Positions 29,423 through 41,732 of a DNA stretch of 64,000 bases are shown in pieces. Made by a program: the position numbers and the translations under genes. How positions within the stretch are numbered: the stretch's first letter is position 1; every line of letters begins with the position of its first letter. The stretch is from positions 1 through 64,000 of the forward strand of contig JAOESH010000005.1 of NCBI GenBank assembly GCA_028382005.1. Reading direction: 5' to 3'. The DNA is from Pseudomonadota bacterium (GTDB lineage Bacteria > Pseudomonadota > Alphaproteobacteria > Puniceispirillales > Marisalimonadaceae). Below the pieces are notes generated by a model that ran no database searches, was not told the DNA's origin, and saw only the letters and a program-made list of their open reading frames with translations.

Positions 29423-29794
29423 TTACTTAGGCCTCTTCGCACCATATTTTGATCTTCTCTGTCGTCTATCAGATACACCTTGAGTATCTAAGGTTCCTCT
29501 TATTACGTGATACCTTACACCTGGCAAGTCCTTAACCCTGCCACCCCTTATAAGAACTACAGAATGCTCTTGCAAATTATGACCTTCACCTGGAATATAT
29601 GAAGTAACCTCAAAGCCATTTGTTAATCTTATTCTCGCTACTTTTCTGAGCGCTGAGTTAGGCTTTTTTGGAGTAGTTGTATAAACTCTAGTACAAACGC
29701 CTCTTTTCTGAGGACAAGATTGCATAGCGGGAACTTTTGTTTTGTTAACAGGCCTGCTTCGACCATGCCTTATTAGCTGATTAATTGTAGGCAT
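29423..29794 (-). CDS. rpsL: ribosomal protein S12
   Basis: 123 aa. [56 protein letters not shown] are diagnostic. The streptomycin-relevant lysines in TPKKPNS and GRVKDLPG are wild-type-like. First gene of the str operon, behind its own promoter. Confidence 0.99.
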   Translation of the reverse strand: MPTINQLIRHGRSRPVNKTKVPAMQSCPQKRGVCTRVYTTTPKKPNSALRKVARIRLTNGFEVTSYIPGEGHNLQEHSVVLIRGGRVKDLPGVRYHVIRGTLDTQGVSDRRQRRSKYGAKRPK

Positions 29795-29917
29795 TTTTTA
29801 ATCCTTCATAAATCGGTATGACTGAATTTCACAGGCATAAATTAATTATAATCTAAATACGTTACTAGAGGGCTAGCGTCTAATCTAAGATTACTACCAG
29901 AACCCAATAATCGCGGG

Positions 29918-29946
29918 ATTGTAATATTTACTATCTATTTGGTCAA
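29918..29946 (-). promoter_or_regulatory. sigma-70 promoter of the str operon
   Basis: On the minus strand TTGACC (29941-29946) and TACAAT (29918-29923) are spaced by exactly 17 bp, close to consensus. About 120 bp of leader separates it from the rpsL start. It sits between rpoC and rpsL, so rpsLG-fusA-tuf and downstream operons need not depend on rpoBC transcription. Confidence 0.7.
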
Positions 29947-29999
29947 GAACAAAAAAAGAAACTTTATTTTTTTTTCATCTATTCCATTATGCTTTAATT

Positions 30000-32900
30000 T
30001 TACTCTTCATTTACTTCATCAATTAAAGCCGGTTTCTCTTTTGCATTGACTTCCAATATTTCCTTATCTCTTCTATTAGCTGTCATTCTTAATTTATTAA
30101 CTATTGATCCAGTGCCCGCAGGAACTAGGCGACCAACAATAACATTTTCTTTCAAACCTAATAAAGAGTCTGATTTTCCTGACACCGCTGCTTCGGTTAA
30201 CACTCTAGTAGTTTCTTGAAATGAAGCCGCTGAAATAAAACTTTCAGTTTGTAAACTTGCTTTAGTAATTCCCAATAGAACTGGAGAACCTTTTGCAGGC
30301 TCAATATTTTGTTCTATAGCTTTTTCATTGGCTATCTTAAACTCTAATCTGTTAACGTGTTCTCCATTAAGAAAAGTAGTTCCACCATGTTCTGTTATTT
30401 CAATCTTTTGTAACATTTGCCTTACTATAACTTCAATATGTTTATCATTGATTTTCACACCCTGAAGCCTATATACATCTTGTACTTCTTTTACCAAATA
30501 ATCAGCTAAAGCTTCTACTCCAAGTATATTTAAAATATCATGAGGAACAGGACTGCCGTCTATAATCATGTCACCTTTTCGAATAAAATCACCTTCTTGG
30601 ACAGCAAGTAATTTTCCTTTTGGCACCATATACTCAACAGGATCAACATCTACATCTTGAGATACAACTTTAATTCTTCTTTTGGCTTTATAATCTGCTC
30701 CAAATTCAACAACACCATCACTCTCAGAAATTATAGCAAAATCCTTTGGTTTTCTAGCCTCAAACAACTCAGCTACTCTTGGTAAACCACCAGTAATATC
30801 TCTTGTTTTTGAACTTTCTCTAGGAATACGAGCCAAAACTGAACCTGCCTTCACTTTACTGCCATTTTCAACGCTCAATATAGCATTCATTGACATAAAG
30901 TATCTTGCTTCCAATCCATTTGGTAAGTTAATAACTTCACCTGCTTCATTTCTCAGAGTAATTCTAGGCCTCAAATTAGAACCACCGGCTTGCTGTTTCC
31001 AATCCAATACAACTCTGTTTCCAATACCAGTAGCTTCATCTATAACTTCTCTCATTGAAATACCATCCACAAGATCAACATAATGAGCCGTACCTTCTTT
31101 TTCTGTAACTATAGGAATTGTGTAAGGGTCCCATTCAGCTAAAATTTGACCAGCTTTAACATTTTCACTATCTTTTTTTAGTAATTTAGCACCGTATTGC
31201 AGCCTATAACGAGCTTTTTCTCTTCCTTGCTCGTCTAATATAAGCATCTCAGAAGATCTCGATAGTACAACTTCACTACCATCTTCAGTAGTAACTAAAG
31301 ATGCGTTATCCAACTTTAATTTACCGTCAAAAGGAGCTTCAATCTTTGATTGCTCAGCACCTCTTTGAGCTGCCCCACCAATATGAAATGTTCTCATTGT
31401 TAATTGTGTACCTGGTTCACCAATCGATTGAGCTGCAATAACTCCAACAGCTTCACCAATATTTACAGGGGTTCCTCTAGCGAGATCCCTACCATAACAA
31501 GCCGCACAAATACCAGGTTGAGTATCACAAGTTAAAGCGGATCTGACTTTTATCTGATCTATTCCAGCTTTTTCAATCTTATCAACATCATCTTCATTAA
31601 GTATTACACCTTTTTTAATAATGACTTTGCTGTCTTTCCCACTTACAACGTCATCAGTTAAAGTTCGGCCTAATATTCTTTCTGTAAGAGGTTCAATTAT
31701 ATCTCCTCCTTCGATCACTGCACGCATAACAAATCCATTTTCTGTTCCGCAGTCTTCGTCAGTTACAATACAATCTTGAGCTACATCAACAAGCCTTCTA
31801 GTTAAATATCCAGAGTTAGCTGTTTTTAAAGCTGTGTCTGCTAAGCCTTTTCTAGCACCATGTGTAGAGTTAAAATATTCAAGAACATTCAAACCATCTT
31901 TGAATGAAGATTTTATTGGAGTTTCAATAATTTCTCCAGATGGCTTGGCCATTAAACCTCTCATTCCAGCCAACTGTTTAATTTGAGCTGCGGAACCTCT
32001 TGCCCCTGAATGAGCCATCATCCAAACTGAGTTTACTGGCTCTCCAACTTTTATAGTTGAAATATTTTTCATCATTTCAGCAGCTACATCGTCAGAACAC
32101 TTAGACCAAACATCAACAACTTTGTTGTATTTTTCACCTTGTGTAATCAATCCGTCTTGGTACTGCTGTTCAAAATCTTTCACTTGTTTTTCAGCGTCAG
32201 CCATTAAACCAGCTTTAGCCTTCGGGGTTTCTAGATCAGATATACCAAAGGATATACCTGCGGTACACGCATGTTTAAATCCCATTGCCATCAATTGGTC
32301 ACAAAAAATTACAGTGTCTTTTTGACCACAATGCCTATACACATAATCAATAACATTAGTTACTTCTTTCTTTGTCATTAACTTGTTTATAGTATTAAAG
32401 GTTACTGAAGAGTGTTTTGGTAACAGAGTTGATAACTTCGCTCTACCAGGAGTGGTTTCAACTACTTCAACAATCGGATTGCCTGTGTTATCATATGTAT
32501 TCACTCTAACTTTAACTTTTGCCTGCAAATTAACTTGATTGTTATCTAATGCCATTAAAGCTTCGGACGGAGACGAGAATATCATACCTTCACCTAATAC
32601 TTTTTCACTAACCATTGACAAGTAATAAAGACCAAGAATTATATCTTGAGATGGAACAATAATAGGCTTCCCACTAGAGGGGGATAAAATATTATTTGTA
32701 GACATCATTAGAACTCTAGCTTCTAATTGAGCTTCAAGTGACAATGGAACATGAACGGCCATTTGATCACCGTCAAAGTCTGCGTTAAAAGCTGTACAAA
32801 CTAAAGGATGCAGATTTATAGCCTTACCCTCAATTAGTACCGGTTCAAAAGCTTGTATTCCTAATCTATGTAAAGTTGGAGCTCTGTTTAGCATCACGGG

Positions 32901-34160
32901 ATGCTCCCTTATAACCTCTTCAAGAATGTCCCATACCTCAGGTCTTTCTTTTTCAACCATCTTTTTAGCAGCTTTAACAGTACTAGCTAAACCATAAAGC
33001 TCTAATCTTGAATATATAAAAGGTTTAAATAGCTCTAAAGCCATTTTTTTTGGAAGGCCACATTGATGTAACTTTAATTCAGGCCCTACAACTATTACTG
33101 ATCTTCCAGAGTAATCAACTCTTTTACCAAGTAAGTTTTGTCTAAACCTTCCTTGCTTACCTTTTAACATGTCTGACAAAGATTTTAACGGTCTTTTATT
33201 TACACCAGTAATAACTCTACCTCTTCTGCCATTGTCAAATAAAGCATCCACAGATTCTTGCAACATTCTTTTTTCATTTCGAATTATTATATCTGGTGCT
33301 CTTAGTTCTATAAGCCTTTTAAGACGATTATTTCTATTTATAACCCTTCTATAAAGATCATTTAAATCTGAAGTAGCAAACCTACCTCCATCTAATGGAA
33401 CTAATGGACGCAGCTCTGGCGGTATAACAGGAACAACTTCAAGTATCATCCATTCAGGTTTAGAACCTGACTCAATAAATGATTCTACTAATTTCAATCT
33501 TTTAACTAATTTTTTTCTTTTAATTTCAGAACCGGTTTTAACTAAGTCTTCACGAATTTTTATGAGTTCCTGATCAAGGTTCATTTCGGTTAATATTTTC
33601 TTAATTGCTTCTGCACCTATAGCAACTTCAAAACTTTCATCCCCAAACTCATCAAGAGCGTTGTCGTAATCTTCTTCACTAAGCAATTGACCTTTAATAA
33701 GAGATGTTAAACCAGGTTCTGTTACTAAAAAATACTCGAAATAAAGGACTCTCTCAAGATCTTTAAGAGTCATGTCTGCAAGCAGTCCAATTCGAGATGG
33801 TAATGATTTCAAAAACCATATATGCGCAACTGGAGCAGCCAACTCAATATGCCCCATTCTTTCCCTTCTAACTTTAGAAAGAGTAACCTCCACACCACAT
33901 TTTTCGCAAATTATTCCCCTATATTTCATACGCTTGTACTTACCACATAGACATTCGTAGTCTCTAACGGGGCCGAATATTTTGGCACAGAATAACCCAT
34001 CACGTTCTGGTTTGAATGTTCTATAATTTATTGTTTCAGGTTTTCTTATTTCTCCAAATGACCAGCTTTTAATTGCTTCTGGAGAAGCAATTGAAATACT
34101 TATTTGATCAAAACCTTGAGTTACCCCTGTTTGTCCAAAAGGGTTCATGAGTTCATTCAT
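30000..34160 (-). CDS. rpoC: RNA polymerase beta' subunit
   Basis: 1386 aa. The N-terminal zinc site ([22 protein letters not shown]), the catalytic [12 protein letters not shown] motif with three Asp, the trigger-loop region ([11 protein letters not shown]) and the second zinc site ([14 protein letters not shown]) are all intact. Length is normal for Alphaproteobacteria. It follows rpoB by 32 bp. Confidence 0.99.
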   Translation of the reverse strand: MNELMNPFGQTGVTQGFDQISISIASPEAIKSWSFGEIRKPETINYRTFKPERDGLFCAKIFGPVRDYECLCGKYKRMKYRGIICEKCGVEVTLSKVRRERMGHIELAAPVAHIWFLKSLPSRIGLLADMTLKDLERVLYFEYFLVTEPGLTSLIKGQLLSEEDYDNALDEFGDESFEVAIGAEAIKKILTEMNLDQELIKIREDLVKTGSEIKRKKLVKRLKLVESFIESGSKPEWMILEVVPVIPPELRPLVPLDGGRFATSDLNDLYRRVINRNNRLKRLIELRAPDIIIRNEKRMLQESVDALFDNGRRGRVITGVNKRPLKSLSDMLKGKQGRFRQNLLGKRVDYSGRSVIVVGPELKLHQCGLPKKMALELFKPFIYSRLELYGLASTVKAAKKMVEKERPEVWDILEEVIREHPVMLNRAPTLHRLGIQAFEPVLIEGKAINLHPLVCTAFNADFDGDQMAVHVPLSLEAQLEARVLMMSTNNILSPSSGKPIIVPSQDIILGLYYLSMVSEKVLGEGMIFSSPSEALMALDNNQVNLQAKVKVRVNTYDNTGNPIVEVVETTPGRAKLSTLLPKHSSVTFNTINKLMTKKEVTNVIDYVYRHCGQKDTVIFCDQLMAMGFKHACTAGISFGISDLETPKAKAGLMADAEKQVKDFEQQYQDGLITQGEKYNKVVDVWSKCSDDVAAEMMKNISTIKVGEPVNSVWMMAHSGARGSAAQIKQLAGMRGLMAKPSGEIIETPIKSSFKDGLNVLEYFNSTHGARKGLADTALKTANSGYLTRRLVDVAQDCIVTDEDCGTENGFVMRAVIEGGDIIEPLTERILGRTLTDDVVSGKDSKVIIKKGVILNEDDVDKIEKAGIDQIKVRSALTCDTQPGICAACYGRDLARGTPVNIGEAVGVIAAQSIGEPGTQLTMRTFHIGGAAQRGAEQSKIEAPFDGKLKLDNASLVTTEDGSEVVLSRSSEMLILDEQGREKARYRLQYGAKLLKKDSENVKAGQILAEWDPYTIPIVTEKEGTAHYVDLVDGISMREVIDEATGIGNRVVLDWKQQAGGSNLRPRITLRNEAGEVINLPNGLEARYFMSMNAILSVENGSKVKAGSVLARIPRESSKTRDITGGLPRVAELFEARKPKDFAIISESDGVVEFGADYKAKRRIKVVSQDVDVDPVEYMVPKGKLLAVQEGDFIRKGDMIIDGSPVPHDILNILGVEALADYLVKEVQDVYRLQGVKINDKHIEVIVRQMLQKIEITEHGGTTFLNGEHVNRLEFKIANEKAIEQNIEPAKGSPVLLGITKASLQTESFISAASFQETTRVLTEAAVSGKSDSLLGLKENVIVGRLVPAGTGSIVNKLRMTANRRDKEILEVNAKEKPALIDEVNEE

Positions 34161-34192
34161 TTTATTTCCAATCTTATTTACAAATTAATCTT

Positions 34193-37100
34193 TTATTGTT
34201 CAACAACATCCATATTAACATTCAGACCCAGTGACTTTAACTCTTTTATTAAAACATTAAATGATTCTGGAATACCTGCCTCAAAATCGTCATCACCCTT
34301 GATTATAGATTCATATACTTTTGTTCTACCTGAAACATCATCAGATTTGACTGTTAGCATTTCTTGCAGAGTGTAAGCTGCACCATATGCTTCAAGAGCC
34401 CAAACTTCCATCTCACCAAAACGCTGCCCACCAAACTGGGCCTTTCCACCTAAAGGCTGTTGTGTAACTAAAGAATATGGTCCAATTGATCTAGCGTGAA
34501 TTTTATCATCAACTAAATGATGGAGTTTTAACATATAGATATAACCAACTGTTACTTTTCTATCAAAAACTTCTCCAGTTCTGCCATCTGTAAGCCAAAC
34601 TTGACCTGTCTCGTCTAAATCAGCTAATTTTAACATATCTTTAACATTTTTTTCACTTGCTCCATCAAATACTGGAGTTGCCATCGGAACACCTCTTTTA
34701 AGATTTTGAGCTTGCTGAATAATTTGATCGTCACTTAAGTTTGATAAGTCAGACTTAAATTGTTTATCACCATAAATCTCTGATAAGAATTTTTTTATTT
34801 TTGTATTATCATAATCATCGGAATAAACCATTTTATTAATCTTACTTCCAAGCCCAGAGGCTGCCCAACCTAAGTGAGTTTCTAATATTTGACCAACATT
34901 CATACGTGAGGGAACTCCAAGAGGATTGAGAACTACATCAACAGGAGTACCATCTTCTAAATATGGCATATCTTCTGAAGGTATAATTCTAGAAATAACA
35001 CCTTTGTTACCGTGTCTACCAGCCATTTTATCGCCAGATTGCAACTTTCTTTTAACAGCTACAAAAACTTTTACCATCTTCATTACACCAGGCAAGAGTT
35101 CGTCACCTCTTTGTAACTTATCAACCTTGTCGTTAAATCTGTTTTCTAAAACTTTAATAACTCCATCAAAATGGTTGGATAATTTTTCAATATTTTTTTG
35201 TATTGTGTCGTCACTTATAGAAATAGATCTCAGCTCAACTCTAGAGATGTTACTAATAATCTCATCTGTAATAATATCTCCATTTTTAATTGATTTTATT
35301 TCTGCAGATGAAACTTCTTTTCCTAATAAATATTCTTTTAACCTCCCATAGTAAGCTCTTTCAAGAATTATTTTTTCATCATCTCGATCTTTAGCAAATC
35401 TATCAATTTCGGCTCTTTCAATTGCTCTAGCCCTTTCATCTTTATCTACACCTCTTCTAGAAAAAACTCTGACGTCAACAATAGTGCCAGACACTCCAGG
35501 AGGTACTTTTAAGGAAGTGTCACGAACATCAGAAGCTTTTTCTCCAAAAATAGCTCTAAGTAATTTTTCTTCGGGTGTCATTGGACTTTCACCCTTTGGT
35601 GTTACCTTACCAACCATTATTTCACCAGGTTTAACTTCTGCTCCAATATATACCATTCCTGCTTCATCAAGGTTTCTGAGTGCCTCTTCTCCAATGTTAG
35701 GAATATCACGAGTAATTTCTTCTTGACCTAATTTAGTGTCTCTAGCCATCACTTCAAATTCTTCAATATGAATTGAAGAAAATACATCTTCTTTAACAAT
35801 TCTTTCAGAAATTAAAATTGAATCTTCAAAGTTATAACCATTCCAAGGCATAAACGCTACCAACACATTCCTTCCTAAGGCCAACTCACCATCTTCAGTA
35901 GCTGGACCATCCGCAATTATATCACCAATATTAATCAAATCACCAACTTGGACTAACGGTCTTTGATTTATACAAGTATTTTGATTGCTTCTTTGAAATT
36001 TCAGTAATGAATATATATCAACTGGGCTAATATCAACTTCGTCAGACGTATTTGCTCTTATAACTATACGAGTAGCATCGACTTGATCCACAACCCCAGA
36101 TCTTCTTGCAACCAAAGTCACTCCTGAATCTTGAGCAACAGTTGCTTCAATACCAGTCCCTACAAGAGGGCTTTCTGACTTAACTAACGGCACAGCTTGT
36201 CTCATCATATTTGAACCCATCAAAGCTCTGTTTGCATCGTCATTTTCTAAAAATGGAATTAGCGCAGATGCAACTGAGACTAATTGCTTGGGAGACACAT
36301 CCATGAGGTTAATATCATTTGGATTTGCAAGACCTATGTCACCCGCCTTTCTTACTGGAAGCAGTTCATCTGTAAATCGATCTTTATTGTCCAATTCAGC
36401 ATTAGCTTGAGCTATAGTAAACTTTCCTTCTTCAATAGCAGACACATATACAACTTCTTTAGTAACTTTACCTTGCTCTACTTTTCTATAAGGAGTTTCT
36501 ATAAAACCATACTGATTGATTTGAGCAAACGTAGCCAAAGAATTAATTAAACCTATGTTTGGCCCTTCTGGTGTTTCAATTGGACAAATTCTACCATAAT
36601 GAGTTGGGTGAACGTCCCTAACTTCAAACCCTGCTCTTTCTCTTGTCAAACCACCAGGTCCTAAAGCAGATACCCTACGTTTATGAGTTATTTCTGAAAG
36701 TGGATTTGTTTGATCCATAAACTGAGACAATTGGCTTGATCCAAAAAACTCTCTAATAGAAGCCGCAGCCGGCTTTGCATTTATAAGATCTTGAGGCATT
36801 AAATTTTCTATTTCATTAGCTGAGCTCATTCTTTCTTTAATCGCTCTTTCCATCCTAGAAAGACCAACACGATATTGATTTTCTAACAATTCACCAACTG
36901 ATCTTACTCTTCTATTACCTAAATGATCAATATCATCAATTTCACCATGACCATCTTTTAGTGATATCAACTCCTTAAGAATAGCTAATATATCCACTTT
37001 TCTTAAGACTCTCAAACTATCATCCAAATCAAGGTCTAAACGAGCTGACATTTTAACTCTACCAACAGCCGATAAATCGTATTTATCTTGATCAAAAAAC

Positions 37101-38371
37101 AACCCATTAAATAAAGCTTCAGCTGTTTCATGCGCAGGAGGCTCCCCTGGACGCATTACTCTGTAGATATCAACCAAAGATTCTTCTCTAGATGCATTTT
37201 TATCTAAAGCTAACGTATTTCTTAACCAAGGACCAACAGATGAATTATCAATTGATAATATTCTTAGTTCATCCAAATTATTCATTTTAAAAAGATTTAT
37301 TAAATCCTCAGTTACTTCGTCACCAGCTTCAGCATATACCTCGCCTGAATCTAAGTTTATAATATCGTCTGAAATGTATTTACCGAGAAGTTGTTGTTCA
37401 TCGACAGTAATTGTTTTTAGCCCGTCTTCAGATAATTTCTTTATGCTTCTAGGTGTAATTTTATCACCAGATTCAGCTACAACTTTTCCAGTTTTAGCGT
37501 TAATCAAGTCAAAACTTAAACGTAAGCCTTTATAATTATTTTCAATAAAATCAGTTGTCCACTTGTTAGATTTTAATTTATAGGTTTGATTCTGATAGAA
37601 AAAATTTAAAATATCTTCTCTTGTCATACCAATAAGTTTTGTTCTATCAGGTTCTTCTTGTTTTTCTTGACATTCTTTCAAATATTTCTCTGATTTTTCA
37701 TCTAACAAAGCCATTAGTAATGTAGTGCATGGTAATTTTCTTCTTCGGTCTATCCTTACATTTAGAATATCTTTTGGATCAAATTCAAAGTCCAACCATG
37801 ATCCTCTGTAAGGAATAACTCTTGCTGCGAATAAATATTTGCCTGAAGCATGACTTTTTCCTTTATCATGGTCAAAAAATACACCTGGAGATCTATGCAT
37901 CTGTGAGACTATTACTCTTTCAGTACCATTTACAACGAATGTTCCATTAGGCGTCATTAATGGCATATCACCCATATATACATCTTGCTCTTTCATATCT
38001 CTAATGGATCTAGTACCAGTATCAGCGTCCAAATCCCAAACTATTAATCTTAAAGTTAATCTTAAAGGAGAGGAATAAGTTAATCCTCGTTGGTGACATT
38101 CCTCAACGTCATATTTAGGCTCTTCTAAAGTGTAAGAAACAAACTCTAACATAGATCTGCCAGCAAAGTCTTTAATTGGAAAGACTGAATTAAAAACAGC
38201 TTGTAACCCTATATCGTTTCTATCAATAATTGGGATATACATTTGTAAGAATTGTTCATAAGAATTTCTTTGAACTTCAATCAAATTTGGCATTTTGGCA
38301 ACTTCTTTGATTTTTCCGAATGTTCTTCTTATTCTTCTTCTATTTAACAATGTACTTGATTGAACTGGCAT
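34193..38371 (-). CDS. rpoB: RNA polymerase beta subunit
   Basis: 1392 aa. [46 protein letters not shown] includes the rifampicin-binding region with no obvious resistance change; [32 protein letters not shown] and [24 protein letters not shown] are present. It lies 112 bp after rplL, with a terminator-like attenuator between. Confidence 0.99.
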   Translation of the reverse strand: MPVQSSTLLNRRRIRRTFGKIKEVAKMPNLIEVQRNSYEQFLQMYIPIIDRNDIGLQAVFNSVFPIKDFAGRSMLEFVSYTLEEPKYDVEECHQRGLTYSSPLRLTLRLIVWDLDADTGTRSIRDMKEQDVYMGDMPLMTPNGTFVVNGTERVIVSQMHRSPGVFFDHDKGKSHASGKYLFAARVIPYRGSWLDFEFDPKDILNVRIDRRRKLPCTTLLMALLDEKSEKYLKECQEKQEEPDRTKLIGMTREDILNFFYQNQTYKLKSNKWTTDFIENNYKGLRLSFDLINAKTGKVVAESGDKITPRSIKKLSEDGLKTITVDEQQLLGKYISDDIINLDSGEVYAEAGDEVTEDLINLFKMNNLDELRILSIDNSSVGPWLRNTLALDKNASREESLVDIYRVMRPGEPPAHETAEALFNGLFFDQDKYDLSAVGRVKMSARLDLDLDDSLRVLRKVDILAILKELISLKDGHGEIDDIDHLGNRRVRSVGELLENQYRVGLSRMERAIKERMSSANEIENLMPQDLINAKPAAASIREFFGSSQLSQFMDQTNPLSEITHKRRVSALGPGGLTRERAGFEVRDVHPTHYGRICPIETPEGPNIGLINSLATFAQINQYGFIETPYRKVEQGKVTKEVVYVSAIEEGKFTIAQANAELDNKDRFTDELLPVRKAGDIGLANPNDINLMDVSPKQLVSVASALIPFLENDDANRALMGSNMMRQAVPLVKSESPLVGTGIEATVAQDSGVTLVARRSGVVDQVDATRIVIRANTSDEVDISPVDIYSLLKFQRSNQNTCINQRPLVQVGDLINIGDIIADGPATEDGELALGRNVLVAFMPWNGYNFEDSILISERIVKEDVFSSIHIEEFEVMARDTKLGQEEITRDIPNIGEEALRNLDEAGMVYIGAEVKPGEIMVGKVTPKGESPMTPEEKLLRAIFGEKASDVRDTSLKVPPGVSGTIVDVRVFSRRGVDKDERARAIERAEIDRFAKDRDDEKIILERAYYGRLKEYLLGKEVSSAEIKSIKNGDIITDEIISNISRVELRSISISDDTIQKNIEKLSNHFDGVIKVLENRFNDKVDKLQRGDELLPGVMKMVKVFVAVKRKLQSGDKMAGRHGNKGVISRIIPSEDMPYLEDGTPVDVVLNPLGVPSRMNVGQILETHLGWAASGLGSKINKMVYSDDYDNTKIKKFLSEIYGDKQFKSDLSNLSDDQIIQQAQNLKRGVPMATPVFDGASEKNVKDMLKLADLDETGQVWLTDGRTGEVFDRKVTVGYIYMLKLHHLVDDKIHARSIGPYSLVTQQPLGGKAQFGGQRFGEMEVWALEAYGAAYTLQEMLTVKSDDVSGRTKVYESIIKGDDDFEAGIPESFNVLIKELKSLGLNVNMDVVEQ

Positions 38372-38434
38372 TTATTATCCTTTTAATTTTAAAATTTGCT
38401 TTATATTACAAAGTGGACAAAATAAAGTTGAAAA

Positions 38435-38461
38435 AACAAGCCTATATCACATAGGCTTGTT
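38435..38461 (-). terminator. terminator/attenuator between rplL and rpoB
   Basis: On the minus strand an 11-bp stem (38451-38461 with 38435-38445), 5-nt loop and T-run follow rplL by about 20 bp. As in E. coli, partial termination here would set the ratio of L10/L7-L12 to RNA polymerase subunits. Confidence 0.85.
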
Positions 38462-38483
38462 TATATATTATCTTAAAAATCAA

Positions 38484-38858
38484 TTACTTGATTTCGACAG
38501 TAGCACCAGCTTCTTCAAGCTTAGCTTTAATTTCGTTAGCCTCTGCCTCAGGTACAGCTTCCTTTACCATTGAAGGTGCAGCTTCTACTAGGTCTTTAGC
38601 TTCTTTCAAACCTAACCCTGTTACAGCTCTAACTTCTTTGATAACATTTATTTTCTTTTCACCTATTGAGGATAACATAACATTAAATTCAGTCTTTGCC
38701 TCAGCTGCAGGAGCAGCATCACCGCCGCCTGCAGCTGCAACAGCAACAGGTGCGGATGCAGAAACACCCCATTTTTCTTCAAGAAGTTTAGCCAAGTCAG
38801 CTGCCTCTAAGACAGTAAGTGCGCTTAAGTCTTCTACGATTTTCTCTATATCTGCCAT
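38484..38858 (-). CDS. rplL: ribosomal protein L7/L12
   Basis: 124 aa. N-terminal dimerisation helices ([29 protein letters not shown]), an Ala-rich hinge and the factor-binding domain ([41 protein letters not shown]). It forms the stalk with L10. An antisense open frame covers it because of codon bias only. Confidence 0.99.
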   Translation of the reverse strand: MADIEKIVEDLSALTVLEAADLAKLLEEKWGVSASAPVAVAAAGGGDAAPAAEAKTEFNVMLSSIGEKKINVIKEVRAVTGLGLKEAKDLVEAAPSMVKEAVPEAEANEIKAKLEEAGATVEIK

Positions 38859-38882
38859 TTTAATCTCCTAAATATTTATTTG

Positions 38883-39389
38883 TTATTGTTTTGATTTTTG
38901 TGAAATTGTTCTTAAAACTTGTGAGGCCGGCTCCATTGACAATCTTAGTATTTTTGAAGCAGGTGCTTGAAGTAGACCTACAAGCGTTCCTCTTAGATCT
39001 GTTAGACTTGGAAGCTTAGCTAATGCTTCTACATCTGTTTTAGAAAGCGGTTTATCTTCTAAACCACCTCCAATTATAACTAATTTTTCATTCTCTTTAG
39101 CAAAATCGACCAATATTTTTGCAGCCATCACAGGATCTTTAGAAGAACCAATAGCGGTTGGTCCTTTAAACATAGCGTCCATGTGTTGGTATTTTGTGTC
39201 CTTTAACGCGATACGAGCAATTCTATTTTTTGTGACTTTAAAATTACATTTTTCGTTACGCATTTTAGTTCGGAGATCTGTGCTCTCCGCGACCGTAAGA
39301 CCAATACAATGAACAATTACGACTGACGCCGCTCCTTCAAATGTATCATGCAAAATATTGACCAAGTCGGTTTTTTGATTTCTATCCAC
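38883..39389 (-). CDS. rplJ: ribosomal protein L10
   Basis: 168 aa from a GTG at 39389 with GGAGG 8 nt upstream. NRIARIALKDTKYQHMDAMFKGPTAIG-type text and LPSLTDLRGTLVGLLQAPASKI are diagnostic; the C-terminal helix carries L7/L12 dimers. Expression is probably controlled by the L10 leader ahead of it. Confidence 0.97.
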   Translation of the reverse strand: MDRNQKTDLVNILHDTFEGAASVVIVHCIGLTVAESTDLRTKMRNEKCNFKVTKNRIARIALKDTKYQHMDAMFKGPTAIGSSKDPVMAAKILVDFAKENEKLVIIGGGLEDKPLSKTDVEALAKLPSLTDLRGTLVGLLQAPASKILRLSMEPASQVLRTISQKSKQ

Positions 39390-39439
39390 CGATTAAGCCT
39401 CCAATTTGTTATTATGACAACTTTACTATCATAATACTT

Positions 39440-39600
39440 GTTGCATTTAAGGTAATATAATTACCCACGGCCCGCCCTATAAGTTACAGCAGAATTTCTG
39501 CTTTCCTTGTCTATGTAGGATATTAAGAACTTCTAAATTCTCCTACAGTCTTGGACAGGTTCAGCCTTTTTAAGGGCTGATTGAGAATAAAAAACTATTA
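39440..39600 (-). promoter_or_regulatory. L10 leader (ribosomal autoregulatory RNA)
   Basis: The 238-bp gap between rplA and rplJ contains, on the minus strand, strong pairing elements: cagcccttaaaaaggctg, gactgtaggaga with tatcctacat, and agcagaaattctgct. Position directly before rplJ and these segments match the class of L10(L12)4-binding leaders. Exact ends are uncertain. Confidence 0.65.
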
Positions 39601-39627
39601 TTCTCGTTATAAATATAAAGTCAGTAA

Positions 39628-40302
39628 CTATATATTTATATTTATACCAGCTCCCATTGTTGAACTGATTGATATTTTTTTTATAAATGTTCCTTTTGCA
39701 CCAGAAGGTCTAGCCTTTTGTACCGCTTCTATGAATGAATTAACATTTTCAGTTAACTTTTCAGAACCAAAACTAATTTTTCCTACACCCGCTTGTACTA
39801 TACCAGTTTTTTCAGCACGATACTGAACTTGACCTGATTTTGCAGCTTCAACAGCCACCTTAACATCTGCGGTTACTGTACCTAGCTTTGGGTTAGGCAT
39901 AAGGCCTTTAGGACCTAAAATCTTTCCTATTCTTCCAACAACTCCCATTAAATCAGGTGTCGCTATAATCCTATCATAGTCAAGATTACCTTTTTGCATA
40001 TCCTCAGCTAGATCCTCGGCACCGACTATATCAGCACCTGCACTTCTAGCTTCTTCAGCTTTTTGATCCCTTGCAAAAACTGCTACCTTCATTTTTTTTC
40101 CATTACCATGAGGTAACGACACAACACCTCTAACCATTTGATCAGCATGTCTAGGGTCAATACCTAAATTCATTGAAACTTCGATAGTTTCATCAAACTT
40201 CTTTTTTTTGCTATCAACAAAAAGCTTCATCGCTTCACTTACGTTAAAAGATTTATTATCTATATCTTTGTACATATCTGTTAAATTTTTACTCTTTTTC
40301 AT
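39628..40302 (-). CDS. rplA: ribosomal protein L1
   Basis: 224 aa. [26 protein letters not shown] and [36 protein letters not shown] are diagnostic. L1 forms the mobile stalk at the E site and usually represses its own rplKA mRNA. It lies 3 bp after rplK. Confidence 0.98.
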   Translation of the reverse strand: MKKSKNLTDMYKDIDNKSFNVSEAMKLFVDSKKKKFDETIEVSMNLGIDPRHADQMVRGVVSLPHGNGKKMKVAVFARDQKAEEARSAGADIVGAEDLAEDMQKGNLDYDRIIATPDLMGVVGRIGKILGPKGLMPNPKLGTVTADVKVAVEAAKSGQVQYRAEKTGIVQAGVGKISFGSEKLTENVNSFIEAVQKARPSGAKGTFIKKISISSTMGAGININI

Positions 40303-40305
40303 TGT

Positions 40306-40734
40306 TTACTCCAAAATCTCTAAACCCATTGACCTAGCTGAACCCTTAACCATTTCCATAGCACCTTCAATATTAGCTGCATTTAAATCTTTCATTTTAC
40401 TTTCAGCTATTTCTCTTACTTGATTAATTTTAACTGAACCACCAACAGTTCTTCCTGGTTCACTAGAACCTTTATCCTTGCCAGCAGCTTTTTTCAGAAA
40501 AAACGAAACTGGTGGTGTTTTGGTAACAAAACTGAAACTCTTATCTGAAAAAACTGTAATGACAACAGGTATTGGCATATTTTTTTCAAGAGAGTCAGTT
40601 GAGGCATTAAAAGCTTTACAAAACTCCATTATGTTCACACCTCTTTGACCAAGAGCTGGGCCAACAGGTGGGGATGGATTAGCAGCCCCTGCTGGGATAT
40701 TTAACTTAATGTAACCGTCTATTTTTTTTGCCAT
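40306..40734 (-). CDS. rplK: ribosomal protein L11
   Basis: 142 aa. [35 protein letters not shown] and the RNA-binding C-terminal domain are typical. L11 is part of the GTPase-associated centre and is needed for RelA sensing in other bacteria. Confidence 0.98.
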   Translation of the reverse strand: MAKKIDGYIKLNIPAGAANPSPPVGPALGQRGVNIMEFCKAFNASTDSLEKNMPIPVVITVFSDKSFSFVTKTPPVSFFLKKAAGKDKGSSEPGRTVGGSVKINQVREIAESKMKDLNAANIEGAMEMVKGSARSMGLEILE

Positions 40735-40777
40735 TTTAACCTCCGCAACAACAAAGTTGGTGCTAATAAATTACTAA

Positions 40778-41308
40778 TTAAATCTTTTCTACCTGCGTAT
40801 ATTCAAGATCAACAGGAGTTGATCTTCCAAAAATAGATACTGCTACCTTCAACCTTGATTTATCTTCATCAACTTCTTCAACTAAACCATTAAAACTTTG
40901 AAAAGGACCTTCAGAAACCCTAACTTCCTCACCAATTTCATAAATTATACTAGATCTAGGTCTTTCTACACCTTCACTTATTTGATTGATTAACCTTTTA
41001 GCCTCAACTTCAGTAATAGCACTTGGCCTACCTTTACCTCCAAGAAATCCTGTTACTTTAGGTTGGGCCTTAATTAAATGCCAACTTTCATCTGTCATTT
41101 CCATCTTGATTAATATATATCCAGGAAAAAACTTCTTTTCAGTTTGCACCTTAGATCCACGTCTGATTTCGACAACTTCCTCAGTTGGAACTAAAACTTC
41201 TTCGATTAGATTCTCTAACTTTTTAGAAGCAACTTGTTCTTCAATGCTCTGACATACTTTTTTTTCAGAACCTGAAAAAACATGAACTACGTACCACCTC
41301 ATGGCCAT
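40778..41308 (-). CDS. nusG: transcription termination/antitermination factor NusG
   Basis: 176 aa. NGN domain ([18 protein letters not shown]...[12 protein letters not shown]...VTGFLGG) followed by the KOW domain ([30 protein letters not shown]). Binds RNA polymerase and Rho or S10. It sits in the standard secE-nusG-rplK order. Confidence 0.98.
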   Translation of the reverse strand: MAMRWYVVHVFSGSEKKVCQSIEEQVASKKLENLIEEVLVPTEEVVEIRRGSKVQTEKKFFPGYILIKMEMTDESWHLIKAQPKVTGFLGGKGRPSAITEVEAKRLINQISEGVERPRSSIIYEIGEEVRVSEGPFQSFNGLVEEVDEDKSRLKVAVSIFGRSTPVDLEYTQVEKI

Positions 41309-41360
41309 TATAACCGCCTAATATTAAAACTTAGAATTAAACAAAAAAACAACAAGATAA

Positions 41361-41558
41361 TTAGCCACCAAAACTCAATAATGTTTGAACAATATTTGAA
41401 AGCAGAAGGTCAACTAGAAAAAAAAATACTGATGCAATTAAAGCCATTACAAAAACTGACATAGAGGCTAACAAAGTTTCACGCTTAGTTGCCCATGTTA
41501 TTCTATTAATTTCTTGTCTAACCTGCCTAACAAATTGTGCGGGATTTGTTTTAGCCAT
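41361..41558 (-). CDS. secE: preprotein translocase subunit SecE
   Basis: 65 aa from the ATG at 41558 (MAKTNPAQFVRQV), with AAGGAAGG 6 nt upstream; an upstream start at 41576 would bury this site. Short single-TM form: amphipathic EINRITWATKRETLLAS then one membrane helix (about 33-57). Clamps SecY. Confidence 0.95.
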   Translation of the reverse strand: MAKTNPAQFVRQVRQEINRITWATKRETLLASMSVFVMALIASVFFFLVDLLLSNIVQTLLSFGG

Positions 41559-41647
41559 GAGTAGCCTTCCTTGCAAGGATAAAATGATTAATTACATTTT
41601 TTTTTATGATAAGTCAAAGTGATTAAGTCTTTTTATTTAATTTTAAA

Positions 41648-41723
41648 TGGCAGGAGTGGAGGGACTCGAACCCCCAGCCCCCGGTTTTGGAGACCGGTGC
41701 TCTACCAATTGAGCTACACTCCT
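41648..41723 (-). tRNA. tRNA-Trp(CCA)
   Basis: 76 nt, CCA encoded. Acceptor AGGAGTG/CACTCCT, anticodon stem CCGGT/ACCGG with loop CTCCAAA (anticodon CCA), T-arm GGGGGTTCGAGTCCCTC. It lies between tuf copy 2 and secE, the classic arrangement. Confidence 0.97.
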
Positions 41724-41732
41724 AATTAAATC

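Noticed and set aside
38488..38871. 127-codon plus-strand frame opposite rplL
   Set aside because: Shadow of the Ala-rich L7/L12 gene caused by its codon bias.
39562..39581. hairpin cagcctttttaagggctg as an rplJ or rplA terminator
   Set aside because: No T-run follows on either strand; it fits better as part of the L10 leader.
41587..41625. promoter for secE (TTGACT plus AT-rich -10)
   Set aside because: The -35 is good but at 16-18 bp spacing no acceptable -10 was found; secE could equally be read from the tRNA-Tyr/tuf transcript.
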